Source: Ariolimax columbianus
Taxonomy: Eukaryota > Mollusca > Gastropoda > Stylommatophora > Arionidae
Length of the DNA: 64,000 nt
Assembly (NCBI GenBank): GCA_036924085.1
Contig: JAVGWX010000011.1
Coordinates: 37,203,210-37,267,209 of the forward strand
Reading direction: 5' to 3'
The number at the start of each line of letters is the position of its first letter. Position 1 is the first letter of the stretch. A program made the position numbers and the translations under genes. Of the stretch, positions 35,674 through 46,684 are shown piece by piece. Under the pieces are notes generated by a model, which saw nothing but the letters and a program-made list of their open reading frames with translations, made no database searches and was not told where the DNA came from.

Positions 35674-35722
35674 ATGTTCCTAGCATTTGAGACTTCATCG
35701 TCCGCTTTCTGCAGTTCATCAT
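34404..35722 (-). pseudogene. LINE copy 1: reverse transcriptase domain, frameshifted
   Basis: Pieces in order on the minus strand: KKKKSPGKDGVTNEML (N-terminal RT motif, about 35465-35418), MDLEKVFDMVW (a motif A equivalent with a substituted aspartate region, 35062-35030), LEQGVPRGG (motif B), LLSPILFLVYINNI, then the catalytic box MFADDLVMW (about 34787-34761), followed by the primer-grip and thumb region with NYLGVTFDRRM. A 21-base C run (34861-34881) lies inside motif B, adding extra glycines and shifting the frame. A (CT)n run at 35637-35671 lies in the linker upstream. The protein cannot be made whole from this copy. Confidence 0.88.
34861..34881. repeat. C21 homopolymer inside RT motif B
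   Basis: Twenty-one C residues followed by GGGG, in the minus-strand codons of GVPRGG. Similar long runs: about C16 at 5282, G25 at 37836, about G12 near 46779 and G22 at 62813. Confidence 0.95.
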
Positions 35723-35860
35723 TCCAATATGGCTTGTAGTTTTTCCTTGCCCCTCTTGGGATGGTTTCGGTGGCTGCTTGCATTATTGCTTTGCTTGGGC
35801 TTTCCACCATAGGTTTCTTATTGTTATTTCGTGTGTTGATGGCTTCACACAGTCCATCTG

Positions 35861-36592
35861 TCAGCATTGCAAATCTGTCCCGGTCGGCTCGTTTATAGTT
35901 CCAGGTGGGAGCGGTTTTATTTCCTGTGGGCCTACTTCCATTTCAATTTCTAGCCTAATTGGCCTGTGGTCGCTACCTGCCAATTGGTTTAGCACCTGGC
36001 GGTCTATTTTGTGGTGAATATCCCCCGTGGAAAAGGCCAAGTCTGGAGTGGAGGTGGTATGCCATGTTCTAGAATAGAGGCTAGGGCTGTCCTCCGGCCT
36101 ATTGATAAGATAGAGATGTGTGTCTATCTCCCAGTCTTCCACTTCATCACCTCTGCTGTCTGTGTCTGAATAGCCCCATCTCTCCGAGTGGCTGTTGAAG
36201 TCCTTGATTTCCATACTCGAGAGCGACAGGTCTTTGTTGGGTGGGCAATACAGGTTGAAGATGCGGATCTTCGTTTCTTGTGTCATTATGTCGACTCCTA
36301 CAATTTCTGCTTGTCAGTGTGATTAACAGCTACCGCGCTACTCTGTGTGCAGTTACGTGTCAGTATTAGGACCTCTCCTTTATGACCTTCTCTATCAAGT
36401 CGGAAGGTCTGGTATCCTCTGATTGAGAATCTGTGGTTGTTGTTGAGGTGCGTTTCTTGGATACATGCCACGTCAATCTTACCTTCATGCAGGTGATGTG
36501 TTAGAGAAATCTTTTTGTTAATGACTCCCTCCGCATTCCACTGTAGTATTCTGAGGGTCTTGGGATTTTGGTCAATAGTTTTTGCCCCATCA
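35861..36592 (-). pseudogene. LINE copy 1: apurinic-type endonuclease domain
   Basis: Minus-strand translation begins LRILQWNAEGV, then KIDVACIQETHLNN, IRGYQTF and a beta-strand region. A stop falls near 36304 before the second readable frame (36286-35861). That frame contains RIFNLYCPPNKD, FNSHSERWGYSD, TPDLAFSTGD and GSDHRPIRLEIE. QWN, QETH, the asparagine of FNSHSE and the terminal GSDHRPI match the catalytic layout of exonuclease/endonuclease/phosphatase-fold LINE endonucleases, which nick target DNA to prime reverse transcription. At least one in-frame stop disables this copy. Confidence 0.88.
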
Positions 36593-36704
36593 CCTTGTGC
36601 CTAGACTCCATAGCACATGGGTGGGTGACCACCAGTAGCATTGGGTGGGCCCCTTCGAGGCGTGGGGCCCGGCACTCTCGCTGCCTGGCGGGACTCCACA
36701 GGAT

Positions 36705-36870
36705 CTTAATCCATCTAAACCGTGCTATCTGTAATCATAACATTGGAACCGTAATCCATCTAAACCGTACTATCTCTAACTATAATAACTCTTAGCATTA
36801 TTCCCAATATCCTTCCCAACTCTGATCCCTCTAACGCGAACCCTCCGAGACTAATCCATCTGTTTCTGGT
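36705..36870. repeat. Degenerate telomere-like repeat, right part
   Basis: Continues the 32720-33092 array (cttaatccatctaaaccgtg, then gtaatccatctaaaccgtac and ctctaac variants). Removing the LINE joins the two halves cleanly at the shared 12 bp. Confidence 0.75.
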
Positions 36871-36871
36871 T

Positions 36872-37216
36872 CTAAGAATCGACGTCACAGCACTTCGGGC
36901 ATGCCAATAGGTGTTCAGTCTCTCTCAGTAAATGTGGCAAGGTATGGATGCTGATGGTCTCTGTGGCTCGCTGGTTGTACCCTCTCTTGTTTCGTCCTCT
37001 CATGCGCCCCACTCTGCTCGACCCTCGTTTGATGTCGCAACTTTGCAGTCTGTGGACTGCTGATTCATCTATTTCGATGTCCTCATCCAACAGACGGGAG
37101 TCGATTGATTTCAAAATGTCACTCATATCCATCACTAACGTGCCAATAATGGGAGCCTGTGAAGCCAAGATGTCAGCTCTTTCGTTGCCGTGAACTATAA
37201 TGTCATATTGACTCAC
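36872..37216 (-). pseudogene. RNase H C-terminal remnant of another retroelement
   Basis: A 114-codon minus frame begins in VHGNERADILASQAP, the last RNase H motif (H.GNE.AD..A). It continues through DILKSIDSRLLDED and KRGSSRVGRMRGRNKR to a cysteine/histidine end (TEHLLACPKC). It differs clearly in sequence from the LINE copy 1 tail, so it belongs to a second RNase H-bearing family. The RT and the upstream RNase H residues are missing. The arginine-rich segment is probably nucleic-acid binding. Confidence 0.7.
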
Positions 37217-37259
37217 TATCCTTAAACTGTCAAATAGTCGATATGAGTATCAACACATC

Positions 37260-37835
37260 AAAAACAGAGACAATGAGTATATATGGAAAGCACACCACAC
37301 TTGATATTCATGCGAATGAAACACAAAAAAGTAGGTACACGAATTAAGTATATGGGAAGTGTTTTTACTGAGGATGGCAGACTCGATAAAGAGATAGAGC
37401 CGAGAGTGCAGAGGGCAAAAGCTGTCACCTACCAACTGTGTCCATTACTAAGACACTCCAAGATTTCCCTCCAAACAAAAAAAGCAGATGATCAATAGTA
37501 TGTTCATTTAAACTATTTGCTACCAGTGTCAGACTTCGGCATTGAAGAAGGCCCAGGAACGAAAGTTAGCCACCTGCGAAATACGGTTCCCACGAAAGGT
37601 CACTAGCAACACCAGAATAGACAGAATCACAAATATTAGTATTCGGCAGAAGATTGGAACAATTCTCCGCCTACAGTACAACGAGCAACAAAGAATGAAT
37701 TAGTGTGCCATAGTGTGAGAATGCAACCAGACCATATTGTTCATGCAGTCTTCTACAGGAAAACATCAGGAAGAAGGTGAGATGTAGACCAAGGAAACGG
37801 TGGATAGCACCGTGAACGAGACCTGCCTTAAATTT
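37260..37835 (+). pseudogene. LINE thumb and tail remnant (RTE-like)
   Basis: The frame 37283-37498 has TRIKYMGSVFTEDGRLDKEI, then EPRVQRAKAVTYQL, matching the '.YLGS..T.DG..D.EI..R...A' segment after the RT core. In later frames a 'CEIRFPRKVTSNTRIDRI' stretch and a 'IRQKIGT' stretch continue the polyprotein to about 37800. It is followed by the G25 run. No RT catalytic box is present. Confidence 0.75.
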
Positions 37836-37860
37836 GGGGGGGGGGGGGGGGGGGGGGGGG
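37836..37860. repeat. G25 homopolymer
   Basis: Twenty-five consecutive G residues at the end of the LINE remnant; it would encode polyproline on the minus strand. Confidence 0.95.
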
Positions 37861-37887
37861 AGAAGAGTGTTACTCGGTCCGCGAGAG

Positions 37888-38130
37888 AAGCGAAAGACAA
37901 ATACATACCACGACACTGGGCCTCAACCCGGTAGAAAGTGAGACGACAAAAGATAAATACATACCACGACACTGAACCACAACCCGGTAGAAAGTGAGAC
38001 GACAAAAGACAAATACATACCACGACACTGGGTCACAACCCGGTAGAAAGAGAGAGACAAAAAACAAATACATACCACGACACTGGGCCACAACCCGGTA
38101 GAAAGTGAGACGACAAAAGATAAGAAACCC
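37888..38130. repeat. 56-bp tandem repeat (about 4 units)
   Basis: Unit aaatacataccacgacactg plus 36 bp containing caacccggtagaaagtgaga. Unit 3 has a short deletion. The minus frames (VVVCICLLSSHFLPG-like) are artefacts. From 38131 to 38584 I see nothing recognisable. Confidence 0.93.
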
Positions 38131-38589
38131 AGCATGACCAGGACAGCAGATCCATGTCAACCAATGGAGGTTTCAGGCCTCAGCCGCTATCCTTCTTACC
38201 TCAGCTCACTCGTACGATCTAACAATAATGTCACTAACACTCACCCGCCCAATTCCCTAATGGTTTAGCTCGCCTATATTCCACTAGTGTTTTCTGATAA
38301 CTCTGAAAGTTGGTCAGCGCCTACCAAACCTGACAACCGACGATGTGCGTAGGGCACACGCAAGAGGATACAATGCCTTATCCTAGAACGAGAAAATTCA
38401 ACCTCAGCTGAGTGTTGTGGCAGGGCAGATCAGGCCCTTAGCCTTGGTTGGCGACTGGTCTAGGAGTGAAGCCCCGACATGCGAACAGATAGAGCATTGA
38501 CCTGCTGATCCGGCAGCTTCTGCAGCTTGCCTTCTTCGAAATGTATTGGTTATCAGCTCTCCCTTGGAGCAAACAAGGCAGACCGATAG

Positions 38590-38790
38590 AGGGATCATAC
38601 TGCATGGTCAACACGTGGTCTCTATTTTTCTACTCGGGCTTTGTGCTAATAGCACAATTACTATCGTCTGACAAAACGGAAAGAGAGAGGGACCACACTG
38701 CATATCAACACATGGTCTCTATATTTTTCCCGGGCTTTGTGCTAATAGCACAATTACTATCGTCTGACAAGCCGGCAAGGGCCAATGATG
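38590..38790. repeat. Two-copy tandem repeat of about 98 bp
   Basis: The segment containing acgtggtctctatttttct, cgggctttgtgctaatagca and attactatcgtctgacaa occurs twice in tandem (from about 38593 and 38691) with about 10% difference. Confidence 0.85.
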
Positions 38791-39097
38791 ATGCTCCCAC
38801 TAGTACATTACGACATCTGGGTTATCTGATACACATCGGGCTACACAGTCATCAGTTGTAGGTTTTCAATATGGATACGACATGACATTACACAGAATCT
38901 AGTCTTAGAACCTTTGACATTGGAGATTTGAAGAAATAGATTTGTCATGTCTGTCTGCGGGAATTATTAGGTCATTTGGGTTGCAAGAGTGGGCAGGTGA
39001 GAACAGACGGGCTGGTTTTCATTATGTGAGTGTGTGGGAGCGTCAGCGTCCACAGGGAGGGAAGATTGGTTGTATCAGTAGGAGGAGGTGTGTGAGT

Positions 39098-39225
39098 GAG
39101 TATGAGAGTGAGTGAGTGAATGTTGGTGAGAGTGAGTGAGTGAGTGAGTGAGTGAGTGAGTGAGTGAGTGAGTGAGTGAGTGAGCGAGCGAGCGAGTGAG
39201 CGAGCGAGTGAGCGAGTGAGTGATA
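39098..39225. repeat. (GTGA)n / (GCGA)n microsatellite
   Basis: A tetranucleotide run about 120 bp long. The TLTHSLTHS-like frames on the minus strand are artefacts. Confidence 0.95.
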
Positions 39226-39389
39226 TATTTTCTTGGACATGGGGGTTCGATTTTAAGAGGCAAATTATTGAGACTTTCTTCCTCTTTATTTTTCTTTTCG
39301 CTTTTTGTCCCTGTTTGTGCCCTTCAGTGTCAAGATATGCAGATGTTTCTTGACCGGGCCGTAGCATGTGATCGTACATGGGGAGCTTC

Positions 39390-40060
39390 AGTGATTCTGT
39401 TATTTATGATATCTTTTGCGTGGGCGGCCATTGTAAAATGTATTGCATTGCTTTCTGAGGGATACTATCTGGTGTTTGGCGTGTCAAGATACCAAACCAT
39501 TTGGTGTGTTGTCTCTTCTCGGCGAGGTCTTGCCCTGGTGTTGTACCTACTTCTTTCCTAATATCTCCGTATCTGATTTTATCAGTTCTTGGTACTCCAA
39601 GCATTCGTTGTAGACATTTCATTTATGTTGTTACTATATTTCATTTATTCTGGCACTGATAGCACACTGGGTAGGAATATCGTGTTGGACAGCGTTATTT
39701 TTCCTATTCACTGTCACGTGTTTACATTGTAACGTTCGGGCTATTACTTACTTACTTAGTCGCTCTTCTTCTACCGTGGTGTGTGGAGGTTTACCAGAGA
39801 GAACGCCACACTGCTCTATCCGCCGTCTTTTTCCTGGCCTCTCTCCAATCCAGCCCTCGATCACTTAGGGACTTTCGTATGTTGTCTTCCCAACGTACTT
39901 TGGGACGACCTGAAGGTCTGTGTACTTGACTTTTTATCTCCCATGGTGTCTGCAGGGGTTGAACTTCGAGATTACTTCGTACTGTCTGGTTACGGATCTT
40001 GTCCCTTTTCGTCACCTGAACCGCTTTTCTTAGATATCTCATTTCTGAAGTTACATTGGG
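39390..40060 (-). pseudogene. LINE C-terminal remnant, duplicated tail
   Basis: 39622-39404 encodes MKCLQRMLGVPRTDKIRYGD, a KEVGTTP stretch and KWFGILTR. 40045-39791 encodes MRYLRKAVQVTKRDKIRNQT and, downstream, SGRPKVRWEDNIRKSL followed by KKTADRAVWRSLW. Both carry the '.R.LR........KIR...IR' segment, so two overlapping tails, perhaps from two insertions of one RTE-like family, lie side by side. No RT core is present. The 3' end is near 39770. Confidence 0.75.
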
Positions 40061-40144
40061 ACTACTGTTAGTCATAAACTGCCGTTGCAGGTTTGGTCTA
40101 AATTGCATACAACTTAACAACAACAAAAGTCGAGCCACGTGAAA

Positions 40145-40425
40145 TATGAATAAAGTAGTTAAGCCATCAACCTCGTGATCAGGTGGTGTGGGTTCGACTC
40201 TGGACTCCGCGGTCTTTTTCACGGGTGATTGATGCGGAGTCGTCTGCATCTCGTAGGCGCCCTAGTCGTCTTGTCCGTGACTTTACCACTGGGGTCGGGC
40301 GGCACGAGATGAGAGAGTAATGATAAAAAGAAGCGCAGTTAATCCTTACTAAAAATAGCGCTAGCAAAATTCATTATGCCATCATCGTCTACGATGGACG
40401 GCGGCCTTTGCCTCTTAAATAATGA
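40145..40425 (+). mobile_element. tRNA-derived SINE, family 1, second copy
   Basis: Contains gtagttaagccatcaacctc, then gatcaggtggtgtgggttcg with a good B box (GGGTTCGACTC). The body has gcggagtcgtctgcatctcg, cgggcggcacgaga, taatccttactaaaaatagc and gccatcatcgtctacgatgg. The first part of the A-box region seems lost compared with 32136-32406. A TSD is not clear. Confidence 0.85.
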
Positions 40426-40691
40426 ACTAGCGCGCAAGCAGAATGAATAGGGAGAAGACAGGAGTATATACGGGAGTATGGGTAAGCTTGTAGTAATAAT
40501 TGTTGTTATGCGTTCAATATATTCCCGTCTATGGATCCCTATGTCCCTTACCGAGGAGGGAAGTATAGAACCAGTCCATAATGATGTGTGTATGTGTTGT
40601 CAAATAAGAATAAGGAAGGATGTGCGTTGAAATGGCAACCATACTATACAAAACAAATTGCTGCATATAAGAATATGCTAATGTAGAGGCC

Positions 40692-41129
40692 GCACCCAAT
40701 GTTTGGACATCAGTTACAATACACAAGACCCAAATCCAGAGATAGCTTTCCAAAAGCAACAAACCCCATACAGACAAACCCTGAAAGTCGCCGTATCGTG
40801 GGGTGGCCCGAATTGGTGCCGGCCCCTTAGATGGAACTTCGGGAGGAACTTCCTGGACATCATCTACCATACACAACATGAAAGTCGCTGAACAGACTCC
40901 GAACTGGTGTACCACAGTGCAAGAGGAATATGAAGCGATGGGGATACACAGATGATGACACATGTGATTGTGGCGCAAGACAGGACCCAGTCCACCTGAT
41001 GACCTGTCCCAACCTCCAGGAAACATGCAATAGGCGCGACATGCTGGAGGCAAATGACAGGGCAATTCAGGCGCTGAATACTGCAAGCAAGATATATAAC
41101 GTGGTACTTGGACACGGAAAGTAAGTAAG
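40692..41129 (+). pseudogene. LINE-J 3' end with 13-bp TSD
   Basis: Flanked by taatgtagaggcc (40679-40691) and taatgtagaagcc (41130-41142), one difference. The last frame (40930-41124) encodes KRWGYTDDDTCDCGARQDPV, then HLMTCPNLQETCNRRDML: a C.CG...H...C zinc-knuckle-like end. The tail is (AAGT)n. The same sequence occurs inverted at 62311-63917 as a longer copy. It is strongly 5'-truncated. Confidence 0.85.
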
Positions 41130-41239
41130 TAATGTAGAAGCCAATAGGTGTATCCAGTGCACATACAGGACACATGGAAAGCAAAGCTGACGTGTCAACA
41201 AATAGAATAATGCACATTGCCGGCTCAACACGGGGGAAC

Positions 41240-42530
41240 TGAGACGTTAGTCCGGTCAAGCACAACATACTGACTAGGACGTCGCGTCAGTGTCAGGCAA
41301 AACATATTGACCAGGACGTCGCGTCAGTGTTAAGCACAACATACTGACCAGGACTTCTAATCAGTGTCAGGCAGAACATATTAACCCAGACGTCGCGTCA
41401 GGATCAAGCACAACATACTGACCAGGACGTCGCGTGAGAGGCAGGCACAACATAATGACCTGGACGTCGCGTGAGGGGCAGGCATAACATAATGACCAAG
41501 ACGTCGCGTGAGGGGCAGGCAAAACATAATGGCCAGGACGTTGCGTGAGAGGCAGGCACAACATAATGACCAGGGCGTCGCGTGAGGGCAGACCAACATA
41601 ATGACCAAGACGTCGCGTGAGGGGCAGTAAAAACATAATGACCAGGACGTCGCGTGAGAGGCAGGCACAACATAATGACCAGGACGTCGCGTGAGGGGCA
41701 GGCACAACATAATGACTAGAACGTCGCGTGAGAGGCAGGCACAACATAATGACCAAGACGTCGCGTGAGAGACAGGCACAACGTGAGGGGCAGGCACAAC
41801 ATAATGACCAGGACGTCGCGTGAGGGGCAGGCACAACATAATGACCAGGACGTCGCGTGAGAGGCAGGCACAACATAATGACCAGGACGTCGCGTGAGGG
41901 GCAGGCACAACATAATGACCAGGACGTCGCGTGAGGGGCAGGCACAACATAATGACCAGGACGTCGCGTGAGAGACAGGCACAACATAATGACCAGGACG
42001 TCGCGTGAGAGACAGGCACAACATAATGACCAGGACGTCGCGTGAGGGGCAGGCACAACATAATGACCAGGACGTCGCGTGAGATGCAGGCACAACATAC
42101 TGACCAAGACGTCGCGTGAGAGGCAGGCACAACATAATGACCAGGACGTCTCGTGAGGGCAGGCACACCATAATAACCAGGACGTCGCGTGAGAGGCAGG
42201 CACAACATAATGACCAGGACGTCGCGTGAGGGGCAGGCACAACATAATGACCAGGACGTCGCGTGAGAGACAGGCACAACATAATGACCAGGACGTCGCG
42301 TAAGGGGCAGGCACAACATAATGACCAGGACGTCGCGTGAGAGGCAGGCACAACATACTGACCAAGACGTCGCGTGACAAGCAGGCACAACAAAATGACC
42401 AAGTCCACTATCTCTCTTCCATTTAGCGTTGTGTTTCCCGTAGTAGTGAACGTCACGCAGATGAAGTCAAGCATAGCACAAACGATGGAAGGACCAACGT
42501 CCACCTTCATTAGCACGTTATCCGATGTCA
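41240..42530 (-). repeat. Family C copy with about 30 units of the 37-bp minisatellite
   Basis: On the minus strand: aacgtgctaatgaaggtgga, cttcatctgcgtgacgttca, then the array from about 42400 to 41270 (unit aggcacaacataatgaccag plus gacgtcgcgtgagaggc on the plus strand), then the conserved 3' end ctaacgtctcagttccccc. The part carrying 'gtcgatccacctctcgtcagcc' is deleted. Because 37 is not divisible by 3 and the unit has no stops on the minus strand, all three minus frames stay open for about 1 kb and read one repeating 37-residue peptide. This is an artefact, not a gene. Confidence 0.9.
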
Positions 42531-42532
42531 AA

Positions 42533-42712
42533 TACAGTTGTGTCGGACCGAAAGTATACACGTATCGTAGCCAAGCTGGACACGAGCGACACAATGCATT
42601 CCGTTCTCCGGACTACATGCTGCTACGTGCAAAGCCCTGTTCAAAGCTTGGTAGCGGGAGATTGAGAACGAACGCACAATATGAAGAAGAAGAAGAATTG
42701 TGAAGAATGTAC
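42533..42712 (+). repeat. Family A, 3' part, plus orientation
   Basis: Carries gtcggaccgaaagtat, acacaatgcattccgttctc, then agcgggagattgagaacgaa and the tail gaagaagaagaagaa at 42684-42698. It abuts or interrupts the 5' end of the family C copy. Confidence 0.75.
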
Positions 42713-43129
42713 GTATGTAGTACGCTCTATTAAGAACTGACAATTAAAATAATCTAGTCCCGTTCGACTACCTTATTTTCCTGATGTGTTTTGCCCAACG
42801 TGTATGATTCGCTCTGTCCACTCGGGTTGTTGTTACGCCACTGGTGACTGTCATTCGCTTAAGACACCAGGTGCATGTAGACACTGACTGGTACAGGACA
42901 GGTGTGCCTGCTGTTAAATCATTGCTGCCTCTTTGTCTCTCCATATTTAAGTTAGCTGTACATCATTTGCGTCATTCTTGAACGCGTATCTGACGTAGTG
43001 CTTAAGAAAGCTGCTAATTTTTTATATTTATCGTTCGTATTATATGATCCGCGCCGCAGCAGTGTGTCATGGATGTGGCTGGCCAACCGACGCAACGGGC
43101 CTCAGACGTCTAATCGAACGTCATCATCA
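42713..43129. other. Unassigned spacer
   Basis: No recognised gene or repeat. Confidence 0.4.
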
Positions 43130-43215
43130 CCAGCATCAACATCATTATTATTATTATTAATATTGTTATTATATCATAATAAAAAATTATTATTATATCA
43201 TAATAACAATAATAA
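43130..43215. repeat. (ATT)n microsatellite with inverted segment
   Basis: TTATTATTA... followed by a duplicated attattatatcataata motif and AAT repeats, able to fold back on itself. Confidence 0.9.
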
Positions 43216-44472
43216 TGTTCGCATAGGCATCTAAGGCCTGTTGCGATAATGGACCACTACCATATCCAACTGCTGAGGCTTGATCATGCGTAGTGTGTCG
43301 ACGAAATCCCTACAGACTACCCAAGTGGAGTTGAGTACTCCGCTGCCTCGGAATGAGGGCAGCGAGGAGCGTGTGTTGGACCAATGTTTGTGCCAAGCTT
43401 TCATGGCCCGTGTTTGATTCCCTGTTTTTTTGTGTATTTTTTTGTTTTGTTTTTTGCGTTCCGCCCTGAGGCCTCTGTATTCCAGTCATCGTGACTCTTT
43501 TTGCACTGAGAATACGGGGTTGGGAGAGGTATTGTTTAACCTCCGGTGGACGGGGGGAATGGGGTAGGAGTAAGACGGTTTCAGTTCAAGCATTATTATA
43601 TGACCTTGCCTATATTTTCTTGAACTGTATTTCAAATGACGTTCACTACATACAGCTTCTCTCGCTCCTACATATCGCAATGCTAGTCAACGATAACGGC
43701 ATTGGCTCTATTCTCGTCCGCAGCTAATCTAGCCGTACTGCCATTAAGGCACGGACGCCGTTCGTAACATAAGCCACAAGTCCAATAAGGCAAAATATAA
43801 CAGTGACGACATCGACAGAAAAGACAAAACTCGGGGACTTTCTACAATTCACTCTCTTTTCTTTCCACACACTCTTGTTTAATTTGACTCTGTCCAACAA
43901 TCACACTCTTGCACAACTTTCACACGCACCTTCAGGGTGAGGCCCTTCCATTGCAATTTAGTTGGGGTTGCTTCTGACAGCGCACAAACCTAGCATATGT
44001 ACATTCAAGCACTGGTTTATGCGTCCAATTGACTACGGTCTGTGGTGGAATAGGCGCGCCTCTGCCAGTGGAAACTAGTGAGGCAAACACGTAAAATAAA
44101 ATTAAAATTAAAAAATGAAAGAAAAGAAAAGACAGCAGCACTCGTCAAGGTTGAACGCGAAGCCATGTTAAAGGCATGAAGTTGACATCATTTTCAAATA
44201 TGTCTCTCTTCCTTGCACAGAGCAGGCGTGTTCGTCATCCGTGTGGACAGGGTTCCATTCTGTAGTGCTTCTCACGTGACCTCCTTCTCCGCTACTTGGC
44301 ATGTTTTCCCAGTCGTCAGAAACCTAGTTATCTCTCTAATCGTTGCCACTACTCTGTTTACTATTGGCCTGCCTCGGATGTTCTCCAGTTTCTGTACGTA
44401 TCATGCACAGTAAACACATCTGTCAAACAGAGACAATGTGGGATACACAAGAGCAGCTCATCTATACACTAG
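43216..44472. other. Unassigned spacer
   Basis: No clear gene. A possible minus-strand LINE tail at about 44250-44420 and a weak B-box-like gtgtttgattccc at about 43410 were noticed but are too weak to call. The sequence atcaatgtttcccaaccg at 44472-44489 resembles a hAT terminal repeat without a partner. Confidence 0.35.
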
Positions 44473-44539
44473 ATCAATGTTTCCCAACCGTCGGTCCGCG
44501 GGCCTACACACGTCAGCAGAAATGTCCTACCCGTACACG

Positions 44540-44920
44540 GGTGGTCTACCGGGGTCTTTGTGTATGACAAGGGAAGGAATAGTACCACTGCCTCACAGAG
44601 AGCATGTCGTAAGAGGTGGCTAACTGTGTGGCGTGGCATAACATCGGTCATGGTTAGGGGGTTTGTTTAGAGCAGCATAGATGGCGGCTAACAGGTTGTG
44701 GGTCTACTTTGCCCTAGTGTTTGAGTCTATTTAGATGAACTCGCACATCAGTTCAGCACCCTCCGTAAGCGATTGTCCCAACACTGCGGAGTATTAAGCT
44801 GCTCGAGCCTAGTCCTCTTTCTCCCAGCTACATGCAGCTGGTTCCAGAGCTGGAACCTGCACAGTGGCATATGCCCCTGTCGAAGTACAGGTCGACTAAG
44901 AACTAAGAAGAACACGAACA
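44540..44920 (+). repeat. Family B copy
   Basis: Near full length: gtggtctaccggggtctttg, agagcatgtcgtaagaggtg, gtttgagtctatttagatga, cactgcggagtattaagctg and an end at cccctgtcgaagtacaggtc. From 44921 to 45262 I see nothing recognisable. Confidence 0.8.
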
Positions 44921-45272
44921 AGTTATTGCGGATTATTCCCTTAACTGCAGAGACCATCTTGAGGTGATACAATCCCTGATTGGCTACTTTTAAAACTTAA
45001 ATGACGTCATCTACACAAGTATCCCTACTTTGAGGCACAAGAGCTCCTCTTCATTTTACGGGTTTGTTTATGGAAGTCGGTGAGGATTTTTCTTGTTTTT
45101 GTTTGGTTTTGGTTTTCTGTAAATGACTAGACCTACAAATTACTGTGAAACGTAAAATAGATCAATCGTAAATTGATAGACAAGTTATACAGATTAATAT
45201 ATCTGCTATTTCTGTGCTTGTGGCATTTCGGAACAAGTTATTCCAAATAATGGTTTTTATTTCTGTTTGATC

Positions 45273-45641
45273 TTCTTCTTCTTCTTCTTCTTCGTTGGTT
45301 CGTTCTCAATCTCCCACTACCAAACCCTGAAAGGGCTTAAGTAGCAGAATGTAGTCCAGAGAACGGAATGCGTTGTGTCGAGTTTACAACTTGGCTGCGA
45401 TATTTGCACCTTTCGGTCCAACACATCCGACTTCAGCAAGCATTTTTTTAGTACCGGTTTAGCATTCCCTCTTCGATCCCTTCTCCTTAGCCAGTATGCC
45501 CTGCTGCAGCCTGTTATCCAGGATCACCGCGTGAAGGTGTAGAAGGGTCTTGGCAGCTCTGGTTCGCTGGCCCTAACGCTAGCAGTCAGTTATGGGTCAC
45601 TCAACACTGCAACTCATGTGCTGCTCAGCATCTTGATCCCA
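45273..45641 (-). mobile_element. Family A, full length, (GAA)n tail, 10-bp TSD
   Basis: Flanked by ctgtttgatc (45263-45272) and ctgtctgatc (45642-45651), one difference. On the minus strand it starts tgggatcaagatgctgagca and ends with about 22 bp of GAA repeat. It is very similar to the copies at 8837-9203 and 63218-63572. Confidence 0.85.
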
Positions 45642-45651
45642 CTGTCTGATC

Positions 45652-46684
45652 GACCAGTGAAATATGGTTGCTATCCTCACATCTCCGCGAAACACGGTGG
45701 TTCAATTTTCACCAGTCCACTGGTTCTGTAGCAAGCATTGCACTAGCGTATTATATTAAACGTCTTAAGTTTTATGCACTCATAACAACTTCTGCCGTGT
45801 CCCACAAATTTATTGTTTTGGTGGCCTTTAAATCACCCCCCGCCAAATTCCTGGCATGAGAAGAAACAACGGAATGATAATTGTGTATGTGAGCGAGCGT
45901 GTGCGTTCGTGCCCTGTATTAAAGTATTGTTTGAGAGCTAAACGAACTACCAGCTGGAATATCCTGCGCATACATTGTTTAACATAGCGATAGGAAACGC
46001 CTCAACACAGAGCAGCAGGGGTTAGGAAATTTGATATTCAGAGACATGCCCCTGTCAGGCCTGTGTTTTAGCTTTTTACTTTTCTTGGCACTATCAGGAA
46101 GACGATGATCCTGTCGGCCATGTCCTGCTTCTGCCGCAGAGATTTGTTTCTGTCGACTAGAACTCACGAACGTCAGATTGCCGGAATCGTGCCATCTCTA
46201 TCCAACCAGCCTGAAAAGCTGATGGGACCGGCCCTTTAGATGAGAGCACGATCAAAGCCCGGTCGGTGTGACGCCTTCAAATGTTGCTGTGGTACTTGTC
46301 ATTTCAGCAGAAGTGTTATTTACAACACAATTGTTCCTCTTTTCTTCCCTCCCTCATCCCGCTAAAAGGACACGAAATAGCATTATTTTCCCTCCCGTGA
46401 TTTCATCTCATTCCGCCGACTATCAAGGTCAGACTGTCGGTGTAATGTTACGCAGCAGCTAAGAAGTAACACAACACAAAGGATATGGAATATCAGAAAC
46501 AGGTCAACATTGTTTTGCAATTAAACATATGTGTAGATTTTGGATTGATATTTTCAAGAATCATTCATCCATCCTCTACGACATGTTGCTCAGCCCTACG
46601 AGGAACGCTTCATTCGGTGATCTGTCTGGCTCCTACATTTCTTTACCTGTCACCTAGATTTAAACCAAACTTGTCACACAATGC
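45652..46684. other. Unassigned spacer
   Basis: Only short frames (60-84 codons) without recognised similarity. No tandem repeat noted. Confidence 0.4.

Larger units (their letters stand above)
33093..36704 (-). mobile_element. RNase H-bearing LINE (I-group type), copy 1, with 12-bp TSD
   Basis: A 3.6-kb insertion read on the minus strand, flanked by cttaatccatct (33081-33092 and 36705-36716). The 3' end is (GAA)n following gtacg. Domain order is apurinic endonuclease (about 36570-35861), RT (about 35500-34404), linker, RNase H and a cysteine/histidine tail (33821-33207). This order is that of I-group LINEs (I, R1, LOA and relatives). No gag-like ORF1 is seen, and only about 130 bp precede the endonuclease, so the 5' end may be truncated. 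The reading frame is broken in several places, including by a C21 run and a (CT)n run. Confidence 0.9.

Noticed and set aside
41367..42388. Two overlapping proteins of about 336 codons
   Set aside because: They are the same peptide in different phase, produced by a 37-bp minisatellite without stops on the minus strand.
43240..43430. A further tRNA-SINE (gtgtttgattccc, B-box-like)
   Set aside because: No A box at the right distance and no second copy in the window.
44213..44413. A minus-strand LINE tail
   Set aside because: Only a short, frame-broken resemblance; not enough to call.
44472..44489. Left end of another hAT element (tgtttcccaaccg)
   Set aside because: No matching right end or 8-bp duplication nearby; the inverted end at 61798 is too far away and flanked differently.
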